64,000 bases of DNA, taken from positions 736,001-800,000 of the forward strand of contig CANJKZ010000064.1 of assembly GCA_947471745.1 (NCBI GenBank). The letters are read 5' to 3'. The notes beneath the pieces were generated by a model. That model worked only from the letters and a program-made list of their open reading frames with translations. It was not told the DNA's origin and did no database searches. The translations under genes and the position numbers were made by a program. Of the stretch, positions 11,371 to 23,800 are shown one piece after another. The stretch is from Closterium sp. Naga37s-1 (lineage: Eukaryota; Streptophyta; Zygnematophyceae; Desmidiales; Closteriaceae). Within the stretch, counting starts at the first letter, position 1. Each line of letters begins with the position of its first letter.

Positions 11371-14094
11371 TACCGCCAGTGGCTGCACCTCCAGCTCCAA
11401 AACCAACCGAGTCCACAGTAGCCTGTCGCGGAAGTACCGAAGGCTGCTGAGGGGACTGTGAGGAGGACTGCGGGGAGGGAGCCGCTACCTGACGCGCGAC
11501 CGAGGGTAGAGGGGTAGCGTGAGATACACCTGACGGGGCAGGACCAGGGGGGGGTTGGGGTACCGGAGGAGCGGGAGCAGGAGGAAGAGAGGGTGCGAGG
11601 AAAAGGGGGGGAAGGGGAACCGGGAGACCGCGACAGGGGTACCGGGTGTAGTAGGACAGTGACTCGTCGAACCGGACGTCACGGGAGTCTAGGAACTGGT
11701 GGAGGGGCGGGTGGTAAAAGGACCAGTCGGCCGAGGCTACCGGGAAACCAAGGAAGACACAGGGGACGGCGCGAGCCGAGAGCTTGTCCGCAGAGGTGTC
11801 GCGGACAAGCGCAAGGCAGCCCCAGACACGAAAAGCTGACCCAACACCAGGGGACCCGGTCCAAAGACTGGTCGGTGAAGCCTCTGGCCGCGAGACGCGC
11901 GGCTGGAGGTTCAGCTGGTGAGCGGCGTAGCGAACCGCGTAGGGCCACAGAAAATGGGGCGCACGGGCATGAATCATGGACGTGCGGGCGATGTCCATGA
12001 CCAAGCCAATGCGGCGCTCAGCAACCCCATTCTGCTGTGGGGACTCCGGCAGCGTCCAGGACTGTACGATGCCCTGCTCGCCGCAGAATCCGGCAAGAAT
12101 GCCTGAGCGAAACTCACCCCCACGGTCAGAGTGGAGACAGGAGACACGACGGCCACGAGTGCCCTCAGTGGCTAGAAGCCACCGGATCAGCGTAGAAGTC
12201 ACCTCGGACTTCTTCGCGAGAGGAAACACCGTGGTGTACCTGGAGAAGTCGTCGACAACCACCAAAAAGTAGCGCTCCCTCTTAGGTCCCTGCGTAGGTG
12301 CAGGGCCCCAGACATCCAAGTGGAGTGTCTGGAAGGGAGCAGTGGCCGGATGAAGGGAGGAGGAGTGCGGAGTGGCACGAAGACGGCCGGCGATGCAAGG
12401 AGTGCACGGCGGCGCAGGCGAGGGAGGGAGCGACGGGAAGACGCGAGGGAGACCTGAGACAAGACGGTGACTAGCCATAGTGCGGAGGCGGGGGATCGAC
12501 GCGTGGCCAAGACGGTGGTGCCACAAGACGGTCCGGTGGGTGAAAGACTGACACGAGCAAGACGCAGCAACTAGACCGGACACAACAACCTGACCAGACA
12601 CAGCAACCTGACCGGACACAGCAACCGGTGGGGACGCAGTAACCTGACCGGACTCTGCTACCGGGGGGGACGAAGCAACCTGACCAGACGCAGCTACCTG
12701 CGGGGGCGGAGTGTGCAGGACGAAGAGACCTGAGTGGGGCTCTCTGGTGAACGTGGCAAGAACTGCCCCGGTGGAAGAGTCCGTACAGATCGCAGTCCTC
12801 CCGTGCGCAGGAAAAGTGACTGTGATCCCCCGGTCCTGAAGGTATCCAACACCCACCAAGTTCCGAGAGAACGAGGGGATGTAGAGACCAGTGAGGAAAC
12901 CAGAGGGGACAGCTGGGCACGGGAGGGTGGTCGAGCTGCGAGCAACTGCTGGTCCTGAAGTAGGATCAGCCAGGGCAACTGGGACTGGAGCCGAAAGAGG
13001 TGTGACAGTGGTGTGGTCGCGGAAGAAGCACTGAGACGCGCCGGAGTCCAGCGTGAAGGAGAGCGACGCAACAGCAGTCGTCACGGCCGGGCTAGTGACT
13101 ACACAAGCACCTACACTAAAAGCACAAGTACCGACACTAGCAACAGGCAAAGGTCCTAAGCTAGGTACACGTAAGCCAAGAGATCCGTATGTGACAGAAT
13201 AAACAGCATCCATAGACATATCAAATACAGGGTAACCACTACGAAAAAGACCGGGCCAGATCGGGGGAGCCGACTCAGGCCCAAAACGCTCACGGTAAAG
13301 GTCGTCGAGGCGGCTGTAGCAGCGCTGTGCAGAGTGGTCAGGACGCCAGCAGGTAGTGCCAGCACCAGGGCCGGTCAGGATCCGGTACTGGCAGGGGCCG
13401 ACGTCGCGGCCACCGCGACAAGCCCCCCAGCTGGCTGGGCCGCTGCTGCAGCCAACGCGACTTGAACCACCAGGCCCCCACGGCTGCTGAGGGCGCCACA
13501 GCTGCTGAGGGCGCCCCTGCTACTGCGGAAGCCACAGCTGAAACGGCCGCTGCTGCTGTCCCTGCTGCTGGAGAACCCTAGTGGACTCCATGATAAAAGC
13601 TAGCGGGGTGCAGGAGCGGCAGGCTAGGAGCGACAGGAGCTAGGGACGGCTGCAGTGAAAAACGAGAACAACTAGGAGCGCCAGGTGAAACTAGGCGAGT
13701 AACTGCTGGAGCACGGAGCGAACTAAGCTAGGAGCGCCAGGTGAAACTAGGCGAGGAACGGCTGGAGCACGGAGCAAACTGAGCTACGAGCGAGGAGCGA
13801 GAACGGCTGGAGCGAGAACGGCTGGAGCACAACTGGTTGGAGCTAGAAACGGCGAGCTAGGGCTGGCTGGAGGTAGGAACGGCCGGAGCTAGAGACCGTA
13901 AGTGCGGCTGTCGGCTGCCGCTAGTAGAGCCACTGGCAGTGGAACGTACGTGCGACAGTAGGGGCTGCAGTACTGACGGCTGCGGGATGCTGGCAACTGT
14001 GCAGGTCGTCCGGCAAGCAGGAACGCGGGCGACAGTTGCAGGCCCCCACCCGAAACCCTTTATTTATTTTCTGGCGCTAAAGCGCTCCGGCGCG

Positions 14095-14830
14095 CGCTGC
14101 CGGCAGGGTGTGCTGCCTGCGGGGCGCGCTACCCGCGGGGCGCGCCGCCTGCGGGGCGCGCTACCCGCGGGGCGCGCTACCCGCGCGGCGCGCTGCATGT
14201 GGGGCTGGGGCGACGGGCCAGGGCGCGGGCTGGGGCGACGGGCTAAGGCGGGCGCCTGGGCGACGGGCTAGGGCGGGCGCCTGGGCGACGGGCTAGGGCG
14301 CGGGCCTGGGCGACGGGCTAGGGCGTGGGCCTGGGCGACGGGCTAGGGCGGGCGCCTGGGCGACGGGCTAGGGCGGGCGCCTGGGCGACGGGCTAGGGCG
14401 GGCGCCTGGGCGACGGGCTGGGGCGGGCGCCTGGGCGACGGGCTGGGGCGGGCGCCTTGGCGACGGGCTGGGGCGGGCGCCTGGGCGACGGGCTGGTGCG
14501 GGCGCCTGGGCGACGGGCTAGGGCGGGCGCCTGGGCGACGGGCTAGGGCGGGCGCCTGGGCGACGGGCTAGGGCGGGCGCCTGGGCGACGGGCTAGGGCG
14601 GACGCCTGGGCGACGGGCTAGGGGCGCAGGCTAGGGGCGCTGAGGGCGCTAACGCGCGGAGGAGGAGGGCGCTAAGGCGCGGAGTTGGCGCGGAGGGCGC
14701 GGAGGCTAAGGCGCGGAGGGCGCGGAGGGCGCGGAGGGCGCGGAGGGCGCGGAGGGTGCGGAGGGCGCGGAGGGCGCGGAGGGCACGGAGAGCGCAAGGG
14801 TGCGGAGGGCGCTAGGGCGCGAGCTAGGCT
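14095..14830. repeat. GC-rich minisatellites in the 5' leader of copia element 1
   Basis: About sixteen copies of a 25-bp unit (core GGGCGCCTGGGCGACGGGCT) from about 14210 to 14630, then 9-bp GGAGGGCGC repeats to about 14800. They lie between the primer site and gag, where the untranslated leader would be. Confidence 0.9.
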
Positions 14831-14867
14831 AGGCTAGGCGAGAGGATCGACACCTGCTCTGATACCA

Positions 14868-14995
14868 TCTCAAAGTTAGCGAACAACGGAATGTGTGAAC
14901 TAGGGAAACAAGGGATACAAATAGCAACCCTAAAAGTGTTGTACTCCCTATAGTGGTACTCACTGTAGCCTAAGAACCTATAATAACATTTGACA
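14868..14995 (-). repeat. 5' LTR of copia element 1
   Basis: About 128 bp, starting TGTCAAATG in element orientation and followed at once by the primer-binding site TGGTATCAGAGC. Confidence 0.9.
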
Positions 14996-15018
14996 GTAAC
15001 CTGCAAGCCACTTCCCCT

Positions 15019-16173
15019 TTATGAACCACATGGACGATACATCAGCTCACCCAGCTGCTTCCTGAGCAAGAAAGCCTGGTGAAACTTGTTGTCTTTTACA
15101 CTAATCAGCAAATCGTCCAGTATGTCCTCCAGTGCTTGAAGGTGACCACCCAGCTGAAACACACACGACAAGAGTGAAACAAGAAGTTAAGTTGCACTGG
15201 CATGATAATGCAACTGGGTGATGTGCTGGCTATGCTTACCCTGTCTAGGCCTTGGGAGAATGGGGCTGCAGAGAAGTCCAGCTTTGTGTATGCAGCCACC
15301 GACTTATCTGCTTTTACAGCATTTTCTGTTTTCTTGTTTAAAACAGCTTCAGCCTTCGCAGTGAAGAGTTTAGATACACTTAGACCCATATGAGCTGTCA
15401 AAAAGGTGGCATGTTGAGGAATGAGAAAACCGTAAAGCGAAGCAAACAGCAACTTAACATGATGTTCTACTGTACCTCCATAGCCTGCTGCAAATCCCGC
15501 AAAGGTAGCACCATACACGAATGATGGAATCACAATAACGCCAGCCATAGCCAACGTCAGGGCTGCGTCCGCCTTTTTCCGTGCACCTACTTCCTGTGAA
15601 GAAAACACAGACACGGAGCGCATGTAGATGAGAGCTCAGAGTCTCAGACACTGAGCGGGTGAGAGTACATCGCCTACAGATTACCTTAGTTTTTTTCTTG
15701 GCACCATGTTGGAATTCCTCTTTTAACTTGGATTGCTCGTCTTTACTCAAATATGTTTTCAGAAGAAGCTTCTTCGCATCCCTATTGACACCATCAGATT
15801 CTTCGATCAACCTTTTCAGCTCCTTCAAGGTCTCGCCACCAATGATACAGAACTCTTCCAGGTCTTTACCGCCTGGTGTAAGTAGAGCGCCATTAGCGAA
15901 CAATACATTTTTTAACCGCCGAAATCAAATTACGTGCAATGGCTTACCAGGTGCTTCGAGTTCCGAAAGCGCCTGCAACTTCGCTTGAATGCTCGCGCAC
16001 TCTGTCGACAACTTCAACTTGTATGCTGCACACAGATTCGCCGCATCTACGCAAACCTGTCGAACTCCACCGTTTTCGTGATCTACCAAGTCTCTCGCAC
16101 AATTCTCGAGTTCAGAATACTTTGAATCGCAAAAAACAAGCAGGTCGCTTATTACAGAAACGCGAGAAGCCAT
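15019..16173 (-). CDS. Gene A: unrecognised helical protein with a hydrophobic core segment
   Basis: Five exons with consistent phases: 16173-15948, 15872-15685, 15593-15476, 15394-15240 and 15153-15019, giving 273 residues. I do not recognise the family. Residues about 1-140 are predicted helical and charged (for example LENCARDLVDHENGG, EELKRLIEESDG-like stretches, KLKEEFQHGAKKKT). A hydrophobic stretch follows (LTLAMAGVIVIPSFVYGAT, then FAGFAAGYGG), long enough for one or two membrane passes. A Lys/Ala-rich helical part and a basic C-terminal helix (FHQAFLLRKQLGELM) end it. There is no signal peptide. The start is the first ATG (MASRVSVIS). A decayed paralogue is at 28046-29557, and the upstream 350 bp are also shared. 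The stop lies 18 bp from the end of copia element 1. Confidence 0.75.
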
Positions 16174-16570
16174 GGCCGACAAACACTAAGAGGGACGACA
16201 GCTCGTCTTCAAAGCAACACAACCTTGAAGAATAAGAGCATTTAGGCAGACACATGCTGTTCGGAAACCCAAGCCCCCCTCTACTTGATTACTGATGACG
16301 GCCATTAGGAAAGAATATCCGGACAGGTCATGCCTCGATTGTGTCGAGAATTGACTGGGCATGGGAAGTGTGCATGTCGAGGGACCGTCCAGACAGCGCC
16401 TCGACAGTTCAAGGCGAAAAGAACCTCGTTAAAAAGAGGTTTCTCTCCTCTCAAGCTCCTCCAGCTAAAGGGGAAACAGTCTGTTTGTTTACACTATTAC
16501 AGAGAAGAAAAGTGTTATTTGTGCATGCACATTCCATGGTACTATTAGGGCTTGTTTTTCACGCCACCTC
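16174..16570. promoter_or_regulatory. Upstream region of gene A, conserved in its paralogue
   Basis: About 350 bp here align with 29558-29930 upstream of pseudogene B (shared blocks such as GACGACAGCTCGTCTTCAAA, TGCCTCGATTGTGTCGA and CAGACAGCGCCTCGACAGT). This is the promoter and leader side of the duplicated unit. No TATA box stands out. Confidence 0.6.
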
Positions 16571-16648
16571 TGTTGTAAAGGACTCTCCTCTACTATGCAG
16601 GAACTGGGAGTTGTGCTAAACAGTAGAGCACTGTCTTAGATTTCCAAC
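16571..16648 (-). repeat. 3' LTR of copia element 2
   Basis: 78 bp matching 19869-19947 with four differences (about 95% identity). Confidence 0.88.
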
Positions 16649-19646
16649 GGGCCGTAGATCACGTCGATCGCCTAAGTATCCGCCGAGATATGAGCTCTCT
16701 GGATTTTGTGTTCGAATGCACTTCATACAAAGTGATTCACAATGTTCAGTGTGAAACATGCAATACAAAGCAAACAGATTTATAGCATGCAATCAACATC
16801 GAGTCGCACAAGTAACATCGCATCGCTACACTTCGCGAATGTTCTCGTAACATTTCGAAGGGGTGAAATTCGACACTCGAATTTCACTCATTCGAATGTT
16901 CCTTCAAGTCCCGAACTTTCTGGTGCTGCCATGTGGCACCGAATCGATTGGTCTTCCGAAGTCAAACTTCAGCTCCACGCAAACCTGCAGCTCACTCGAA
17001 AGTGAGCACCAAACCAACACCGTTCGGTGGTTGGGGGCAATGTTGCCTCACGCAACCTCCAACACTCCCCCTTGCACCCAAGCCACTAGGTGTTCAATCC
17101 AACATGCTCATAGCATGTACGGAATGTACCTATAGGGAGTGGTTTCGTGAGAGAATCCACTCGTTCATCATCACTGAGAGTTGCGAAGCAATATGCCGCG
17201 CCCTCCTTATCCATCTCCCCAACGGCTACCGTAGCGTAGTCCGCGTACTTGGGGTGAGGACGAACCTCACGACGCTCGCGGGTCAAGGCCAATGGTAGGG
17301 AGGAAGGTGTGGAGGTAGTTGCCGCCTCGGTTGGTGACACCTCCACGACATCATCAACGCTCTCCTCGTTGTTCTCTCCCCCTCCATCGGATTCCTTCTC
17401 CACTTGAGGTGGAACCTCACTTTCTTCAACCTCCTCTCGTGCCGGAAGGATGAAGGTGACTTGTTGAGTTGGTTTCTCCTTCGCCGGGAACTTGCCTTCG
17501 TCGAAGACCACGTCCCGAGACGTGACGACGCGCTTTTCACCCAAGTCCCACACTCGCCATGCACGCTCGTTTGGCGCAATTCCCAAGAAGATCGTCGCAC
17601 GAGCCTTCGGTTGCAACTTGTGGCGAAGGGGATCCGGTACACCTCACCCCACCACTCGCTCCCAAGCTTGGAGTGTTGAAAAAGAGAACGAACGGCTTCC
17701 ACCAACGTGCGATTAAGCCGCTCCGCCACTCCATTTTGTTGGGGTGTGTAGGGTGTTGTGACATCATGCTTGATGCCCTTGCTCTTCATCCATTTCGCAA
17801 GCTCGTTGTTCACGAATTCGCCACCACCGTCGGTGCGAATAGCCTTGATCCGCTTCTTGTCGTCGTCGCAAACTTCGAGCGCCCACTCTCGAATTGCCTT
17901 GGCCGCATCGCCCTTAGCCTTCAAGAGTCGGGTCCAACACATCCGCGTTGCGTCGTCGAGCATCACCAAGAGGAACCGCGCTCCTCCCTTTGATGCGTGC
18001 CGCATCGGTCCACACACATCCATGTGAACAAGCGCAATCGGGTCCTTAGCGAGGGGTGACGTTCGGCTACCGAATGGCTTGCGAGCCATTTTTCCTTCGA
18101 CACACGCCGCGCACACGCCCTTCTCGTCGTCGCCGACGGCCACGTCGAATCCCTTCGCAAGTCCTTTGTTGGCCAACTCCTTGACCGAGTCGTAGTTGGC
18201 GTGCGCAAGCCGATTATGCCACACCTTGAGAGTCGCCTTGGAGCCTTGCGCCACGTTAGATGAAGCCGATTTCGGGTGCGTCATGAGTTGGTAGAGTTCT
18301 CCGTTGAGAACGCCTTGTGCGAATTGCTGCCCCTTCCAAAAGAGGTTCATGTTCGCATCGTCCATGGTGAAGGTCACTCCCTTCTTCGCAAGTTGCGAAA
18401 CGGAGAGGAGATTCACCTTCGAGCCCGGGACATGAAGCACGTTCGTGATGTCCACCGGTCCGCTATCGACGATGAGGCGCGTACTCCCAACTCCAACCAC
18501 CGGTAGCGACTTGTTGTTTCCGAAGACGACGCGCGTGACGTCTCCCGGTGCACCAACGTTGGTGAGGAACGATGCCGAGTGCGTCATGTGTTGTGTTGCG
18601 CCGGTGTCGAGGAACCACGCGTCGCTTGGAGTGTTGGTCCCGTCACCGGCCAATAACACGATCGACTCCCTTGTATCATCCGCCTCGCCGGATGCCGTGT
18701 GCGCGTTGCCCTCGTGGTTCCGCGCCTTCGATGGAGTCCAATCGCTCGGCCGCTTCCGACAATCTCGCCAAAAGTGTCCCGGTTTGCCACAATAGTGGCA
18801 CTTGCTCGCGCCGTTCGATGCGTTTCCCTTGCCGCGATCGCTTCCACCGGACGACTTCTTCGTCGCACCTTTGCTCCACGTGGACTTCTTTCCGGAACTC
18901 CCTCCGGAGAACATGGCGGCACCCTCGCTCTCATTAGCGAATTGTCGGCGACGCGATTCCTCATGGAGAAGTCGACCGACCACCATTTCCTTCGTCCAAG
19001 TGTCTTGCACGCTATCGAGTGTCGTAATCAACGTCGACCACTCTTCCGGAAGGCCGCAAAGCAAGGTCAATATCCAATCCTCCTCCGTGACCGTTCCACC
19101 GAGGTCCATGAATGTTTCCCCGAGTTCCTCCACACGAGTCGCATACTGGTGCATCGATTCGCCCGCGCGCATCTTCACCGTGTAGAACGCATTCCGGGCT
19201 AGGATCTTGCCATGGAGAGTCTTGTTCACGTGGATCGTCTCGAGCCGCTTCCACGCTTCATGCGCCGACGCTTCGAGCTTGATGCACATGCGCACCGAGC
19301 TCACGAGATTGATGCCGATGCGCGAAATCAACGTAGCGAACGCCTTTTGGTCCTTCTTCTTCCATGCCGCGATGTCGCTCTCGTTGTCCGGCTTCTTCTC
19401 CGTTCCATCGAAGAAACCCCAAAGTCCCCGCTCCATCATGAGCACTTGGAACTTAAACTTCCACGCGGAGTAGTTTTGTCCCGTGAAAATCGGTACCGCC
19501 GACGTGTCGAACATCGTCGCGGTTGCCCAGGGTTCGCCGGAATTTACAACGACACCATCCAAGGAAGTGCGGGAGGCCTCGCTTGACGTCATCATGCTTA
19601 CCCCTTGTCGCGCGCGTAGACTCCCCTGACCAGCTCTGATACCACT

Positions 19647-19867
19647 TGTTGGCCCAGCCTGCTACCGACTGGGTTAAAAGGGCATGTTTGTATGGTGGGT
19701 AGCACACCCATAACCCCCCAGGCCGCGCCTGTAGCCCTCCCACACTCAACTCGGGACGATCCCAGTGCCCCACCAACAATCTCCCCCTCACTTGGGGCTC
19801 GTTTGGGCACTGGCGCTCGCTTGGCGCACACTGGGATTCGAACCGGAGACCTTTCGCTCTGATACCA
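19647..19867 (-). repeat. TRIM-like module inside copia element 2
   Basis: In element orientation: a TGGTATCAGAGC primer site, about 60 bp containing GGTTCGAATCC (a perfect match to the RNA polymerase III B-box consensus), a polypurine tract GTGAGGGGGAGAT, a 132-bp LTR-like segment starting TGTTGG and ending CCAACA (19778-19647), and a second TGGTATCAGAGC. Primer site, short spacer, polypurine tract and LTR is the layout of a terminal-repeat retrotransposon in miniature. No matching second inner LTR was found at the left end of the element. Confidence 0.6.
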
Positions 19868-19868
19868 C

Positions 19869-19947
19869 TGTTGTAAAGGACTCTCCTCTACTATGCAAGA
19901 ACCGGGAGCTGTACTAAACAGTAGAGCACTGTCTTAGATTTCCAACA
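19869..19947 (-). repeat. 5' LTR of copia element 2
   Basis: 79 bp, TGTTGGAAATC ... ACAACA in element orientation, followed one base later by the primer site. Confidence 0.88.
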
Positions 19948-20015
19948 ACCTCATCATAAGTGTGATTCTAATTCAACGTTTCATAATTTGTCCATAACAC
20001 AGCCTTACTCATAGA

Positions 20016-20705
20016 CTGTGCCTCCCTCCCGCCTCTGCGAGCAGCAACAGGAGGACGAGGGGAACGGTGGGGGGTAGGACGGTCCGTCTCAGCTGGCGGG
20101 CGGAGCAGTATAGACCGGGCGCAACAGCAGCAGCAGCAGCAGCAGCAGCGGCAGCAGTGGCAACAGCAGTGCTTCGACGTGGTGGGGCTAATTTTGTCCA
20201 ATGCTTGTTTTCTCCTTTTGTTGCAGTTGGCTTGCTGCGGTGAATGCATCTGGGGAGCATTCCAATGCCTACTCACCTCGCACCCTGCTCCCAAAGCCCT
20301 AGGTGCTTCGTGGCGTGCACCGTCACTGTCAGTACGTGATACGATATGGAGCTTACAGGTGCCACTCTAATCATCTTGCGGAATGAAGCATTGAATGTGG
20401 CAAAAGCTGGTGGCGAGCTGGAAGGGAGCTTGGACTCTGGCACTACTAATAGCCTACACAATCCGTTTCCAGATCGGATGAGTGGATTGGAGTGCAGGGG
20501 TTAGATTGCGGAAAGGAGAGATGCAGAACAGTGCCTGCTATCACTCTTGGCATCATCCGATCCGCTACTTCATGCAAGTTTGGAGCTGTTGCAGCTTTTG
20601 CAGACTGGTTTGAGTTTAGTGCCTTTTTAGTTGTAATCAAGTCTACCTTGATGCTGATATGACAGGCTAACAGATTATAAGTCTACAGTTTACTGCAACC
20701 TTCCA
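20016..20705 (+). pseudogene. Truncated copy of the F-box gene (exon 3, intron 4, exon 5 parts)
   Basis: 20016-20185 copies exon 3 of the F-box gene (Glu/Asp/Gly stretch, polyglutamine CAG run, CFDVV). It passes directly into the end of intron 4 (GCTAATTTTGTCCAATGCTT) and then exon 5 (20227-20629, including the 3' splice site and the terminal TTTGAGTTTAGTGCCTTTT). Exon 4 with the conserved core is missing; a GTGG match at the join suggests a microhomology deletion. Reading frames do not continue through the copy, so it should be non-functional. It is the surviving part of the second copy of the F-box/gene A unit. Confidence 0.88.
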
Positions 20706-20710
20706 TTCAT

Positions 20711-20844
20711 TGTCTGAAATTCTAGGCAGGAATGAATGCACTGGGAAAGTGTTGGGTACAAGTATGAAACCCTAAAAGGGGTTGTACCCCATATTGGCTA
20801 CCCCAATACAGCCTAAACATATATAGCATACATAGAATTTGACA
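20711..20844 (-). repeat. 3' LTR of copia element 3
   Basis: 134 bp, two differences from 27911-28044. Confidence 0.93.
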
Positions 20845-23800
20845 CACCCCCATAGGCAAAGTGGGGGAGAACAAGGGGTCACAAGACCAGTCAAGAGAAG
20901 CAAAGCAAGCTCAGGGTGGATCACAACGTCACCACACACACTGAGCACAAGCAAAGGGGCCACAAGGCCAGTTCACATGCAGAGGTATATATACAACAAC
21001 AACAGCACAGTGATCTCTACCAAGCAGAGCAAGCATGCAGGTATATATAAAGATCACAGTACAAGTGAAGTCTACATCAAGTGAGGAAACGTGGGCACAA
21101 GGCCTAACAAAGTACAAAAACGCTGATGATCACCAGACGGAAGTGCCTTGGTGAATATATCAGCAGTGTTGGCCCGAGTGGCCACGTGAGCAAGACGGAG
21201 CTGACCACGCTGCTGCAACTCTCGAGCAAGGAAGTAACGCATAGCGATGTGCTTCGTTCTGTGCTCCAGTCTGTGCTCCTGACACAAGGCAATGGCGGCC
21301 TTGTTGTCTACGTACAGAACTGGAGGAGAACGAGGCCGCTCTCCCATGTCGGTCAGCAGGTAGGTGAGCCAGCGTAACTCCTGTGCAGCCATGGCTGTGG
21401 CGTAGATCTCAGCCTCACAACTGGAGCTGAGAACAGAAGACGAGCGTGTAGACCGCCAAGAGACAGAGCCAGAGCCAAGACTGAAGGTGTAACCCTGTGA
21501 CGACCGCTGCGTAGCCAGGTCGTCAACCCAAGAAGCGTCCGAGTGCCCAGTGAGGACAACGTCGCCCCGTCCTCCAAGCACGAGCCCCATGCCCGACGTA
21601 CTGCACAAGTAGCGCAGTACCCTCTTCGCAGCATCCATGTGCACCTTTCGGTGCCTACCAGGAGCCACGTAGCGAGCCAGAAGGCCAAGAGGGTACGCAA
21701 GGTCAGGACGAGTGCAGGTCATCAGGTACATGAGGCAGCCTACTAGCTCTGGGTAAGGACCACTCGGCTCTACGGACTCGTCCGAAGGTGGAGCTGAGAG
21801 CGAGTGACCTGTAGCCAGAAGAGTGGCCTGTGCCGAGGACCAGGTGAAGTCGAAGCGCTGAAGGACCTGCTGCACCATGTGTGACTGAGTCAATGTGATG
21901 GTGCGGCGTGCTCTGTCCCGGGTGATCTGCAAGCCAAGGTAACTGCGCAGCTCACCCAGGTCTGTGCACGTGTGTCTCTTCTGCAGCTCCGACTTCACCA
22001 GGGCGAGAGCCTCGGTGTCAGCAGTGGCAAAGACCAAGTCGTCGACGTACACGAGGATGTAGAACGGCGGCAGCGAAGTGTCGGTGCGCAGAAACAGCGA
22101 CGGGTCAGCAGTGGAAGGAGCAAACCCAAGAGCCGCAAGTGTCGTCCTCAGTGTGTCGTGCCACTCACGCGGCGCCTGGCGGAGACCGTAGACTGGCCGC
22201 CGGAGGCTCCACTTGGTACCAGGAGGGAACGACCCAGTGAAGCCAGGTGGGCGGCGCAGCCAGATCTCCTCGTGCAGGCTGCCCTGTAAGAAAGCTGTGC
22301 TGAAGTCAAGAGAGTGAAGCTCGTAGTCACGCTGAGCGGCAACGTGCAGCAGCACCCGAAGAGTGGTCATCTTCGGGGTGGGGGAGAAGGTCTGGAAGAA
22401 GTCAACTCCCTCCCGCTGACTGAAGCCTCGAGCAACGTAACGAGCCTTGAAGACAGGCGGAGAACCCGGCGGCCGCTTCACCTTGAAAATCCACATGCCA
22501 CTGACGATGTTCGCCCCAGGAGGGGGAACCTCGTCAACGTAAGTGCCTGTGGACTTCCAGGATGCCATCTCTGTGTCCATGGCTGTCTGCCACTGAGAGG
22601 AGTACTCACCCGCGATCGCTTCAGCGTAAGAGCGCGGGGTCGGGATGTCTGGAGCATCCGGGTCTCCCTCAGGGGCAAGCAGCATGGCCATGAGATGAGG
22701 CGCAGCGGCTGCAAGACACTCAAGGTCCTCCTGCCTATCCTCAAGGACGTCCGTGCTAAGAGCACACTCACCCCCGGCGGACGGAGGACAGACAGACTCA
22801 GACTCAACAAAGACTAGCGGCGTAGTCGAGACGACAGGCAGCAGCAAAGTCTACAAGCCCAGCGACTAAGGCAGACGCAGCAGCAGACTCAAACGACGGG
22901 TCAGTGACAACAGTGGCTAGCAGACGCGTGACAGTAGGGTGAGCAGCACGAGTGCGGTCAGACTCAGGCTCTGGAACGTCAGGCAGAGAAGACGCAGGAG
23001 GGGACGGCAGGGGAACACGCTGCGGAGCAGAGGAAGGACGCAGGGCCATGAGGTGTGTGCCGGGGACAGCCGGCGGACGCTCGCGAGGAACACGACGACC
23101 AGTACGACCAGTGCGGACAGTGCGAACAGGCGAGACAGGACGAGACGCAGGCTCACGACGCTCAGTAAGACCTCCGGTCTGCTCACTGTAAGGAGAAGGA
23201 GCAGGCAGCGGTGAGCCAGGCTGTAACGGAAGACCAGTAGAAGACGGGAGGCTAAGAACCTGGCGAAGCACGGAGTCAGGCGGTGGCAGAGACGAGGGCG
23301 ACGGCGGAGCGAAGAACAATCGCGGCTGGGCAGCGCCACCAGCACCGGCAGCTCCAGTACCTCCAGCACCAGCACCTCCAGCGCCAGCACCTCCAGTACC
23401 AGCACCTCCAGTAGCTCCAGAACCTCCAGCTCCAGCGCCTCCAGCGCCAGTACCTCCAACAGCTCCAGGACCTCCAGGAGCTCCAGAACCTCCAGCGCCA
23501 GCACCTCCAGTACCAGCACCTCCAGCAGCTCCAGAACCTCCAGCTCCAGCGCCTCCAGCGCCAGTACCTCCAACAGCTCCAGGACCTCCAGTAGCTTCAG
23601 AACCTCCAGCGCTAGCACCTCCAGTACCAGCACCTCCAGCAGCTCCAGAACCTCCAGCTCTAGCGCCTCCAGCGCCAGTACCTCCAACAGCTCCAGGACC
23701 TCCAGTAGCTCCAGAACCTCCAGCGCCAGTACCTCCAGTACTAGCGCCACCAGCAGCAGAAACCCCAGGCTCAGCAGAACCACCAGCCCCAGCAGCTCCA

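Larger units (their letters stand above)
16571..19947 (-). mobile_element. Copia element 2: short Ty1/copia derivative without a visible reverse transcriptase
   Basis: Flanked by ACCTC target duplications (16566-16570 and 19948-19952) and very short LTRs of about 78 bp that differ at four positions. Parts seen in element order: primer site, a TRIM-like module (separate entry), gag with zinc knuckle CHYCGKPGHFWRDC, protease DTGATQHMT, integrase with CAACVEGKM and TPYTPQQNGVAERLNR, and the very end of the RNase H region (LTKPLP). The reverse transcriptase is not seen. It is a fossil, broken in about two places, presumably mobilised in trans if mobilised in this form. It differs in family from elements 1, 3 and 4. 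It lies between gene A's promoter and the F-box pseudogene. Confidence 0.88.

Noticed and set aside
19780-19867. Possible tRNA gene (GGTTCGAATCC near TGGTATCAGAGC)
   Set aside because: Only the T-arm-like B-box matches; the T stem does not pair and there is no 5' half. The context is a retrotransposon primer site.
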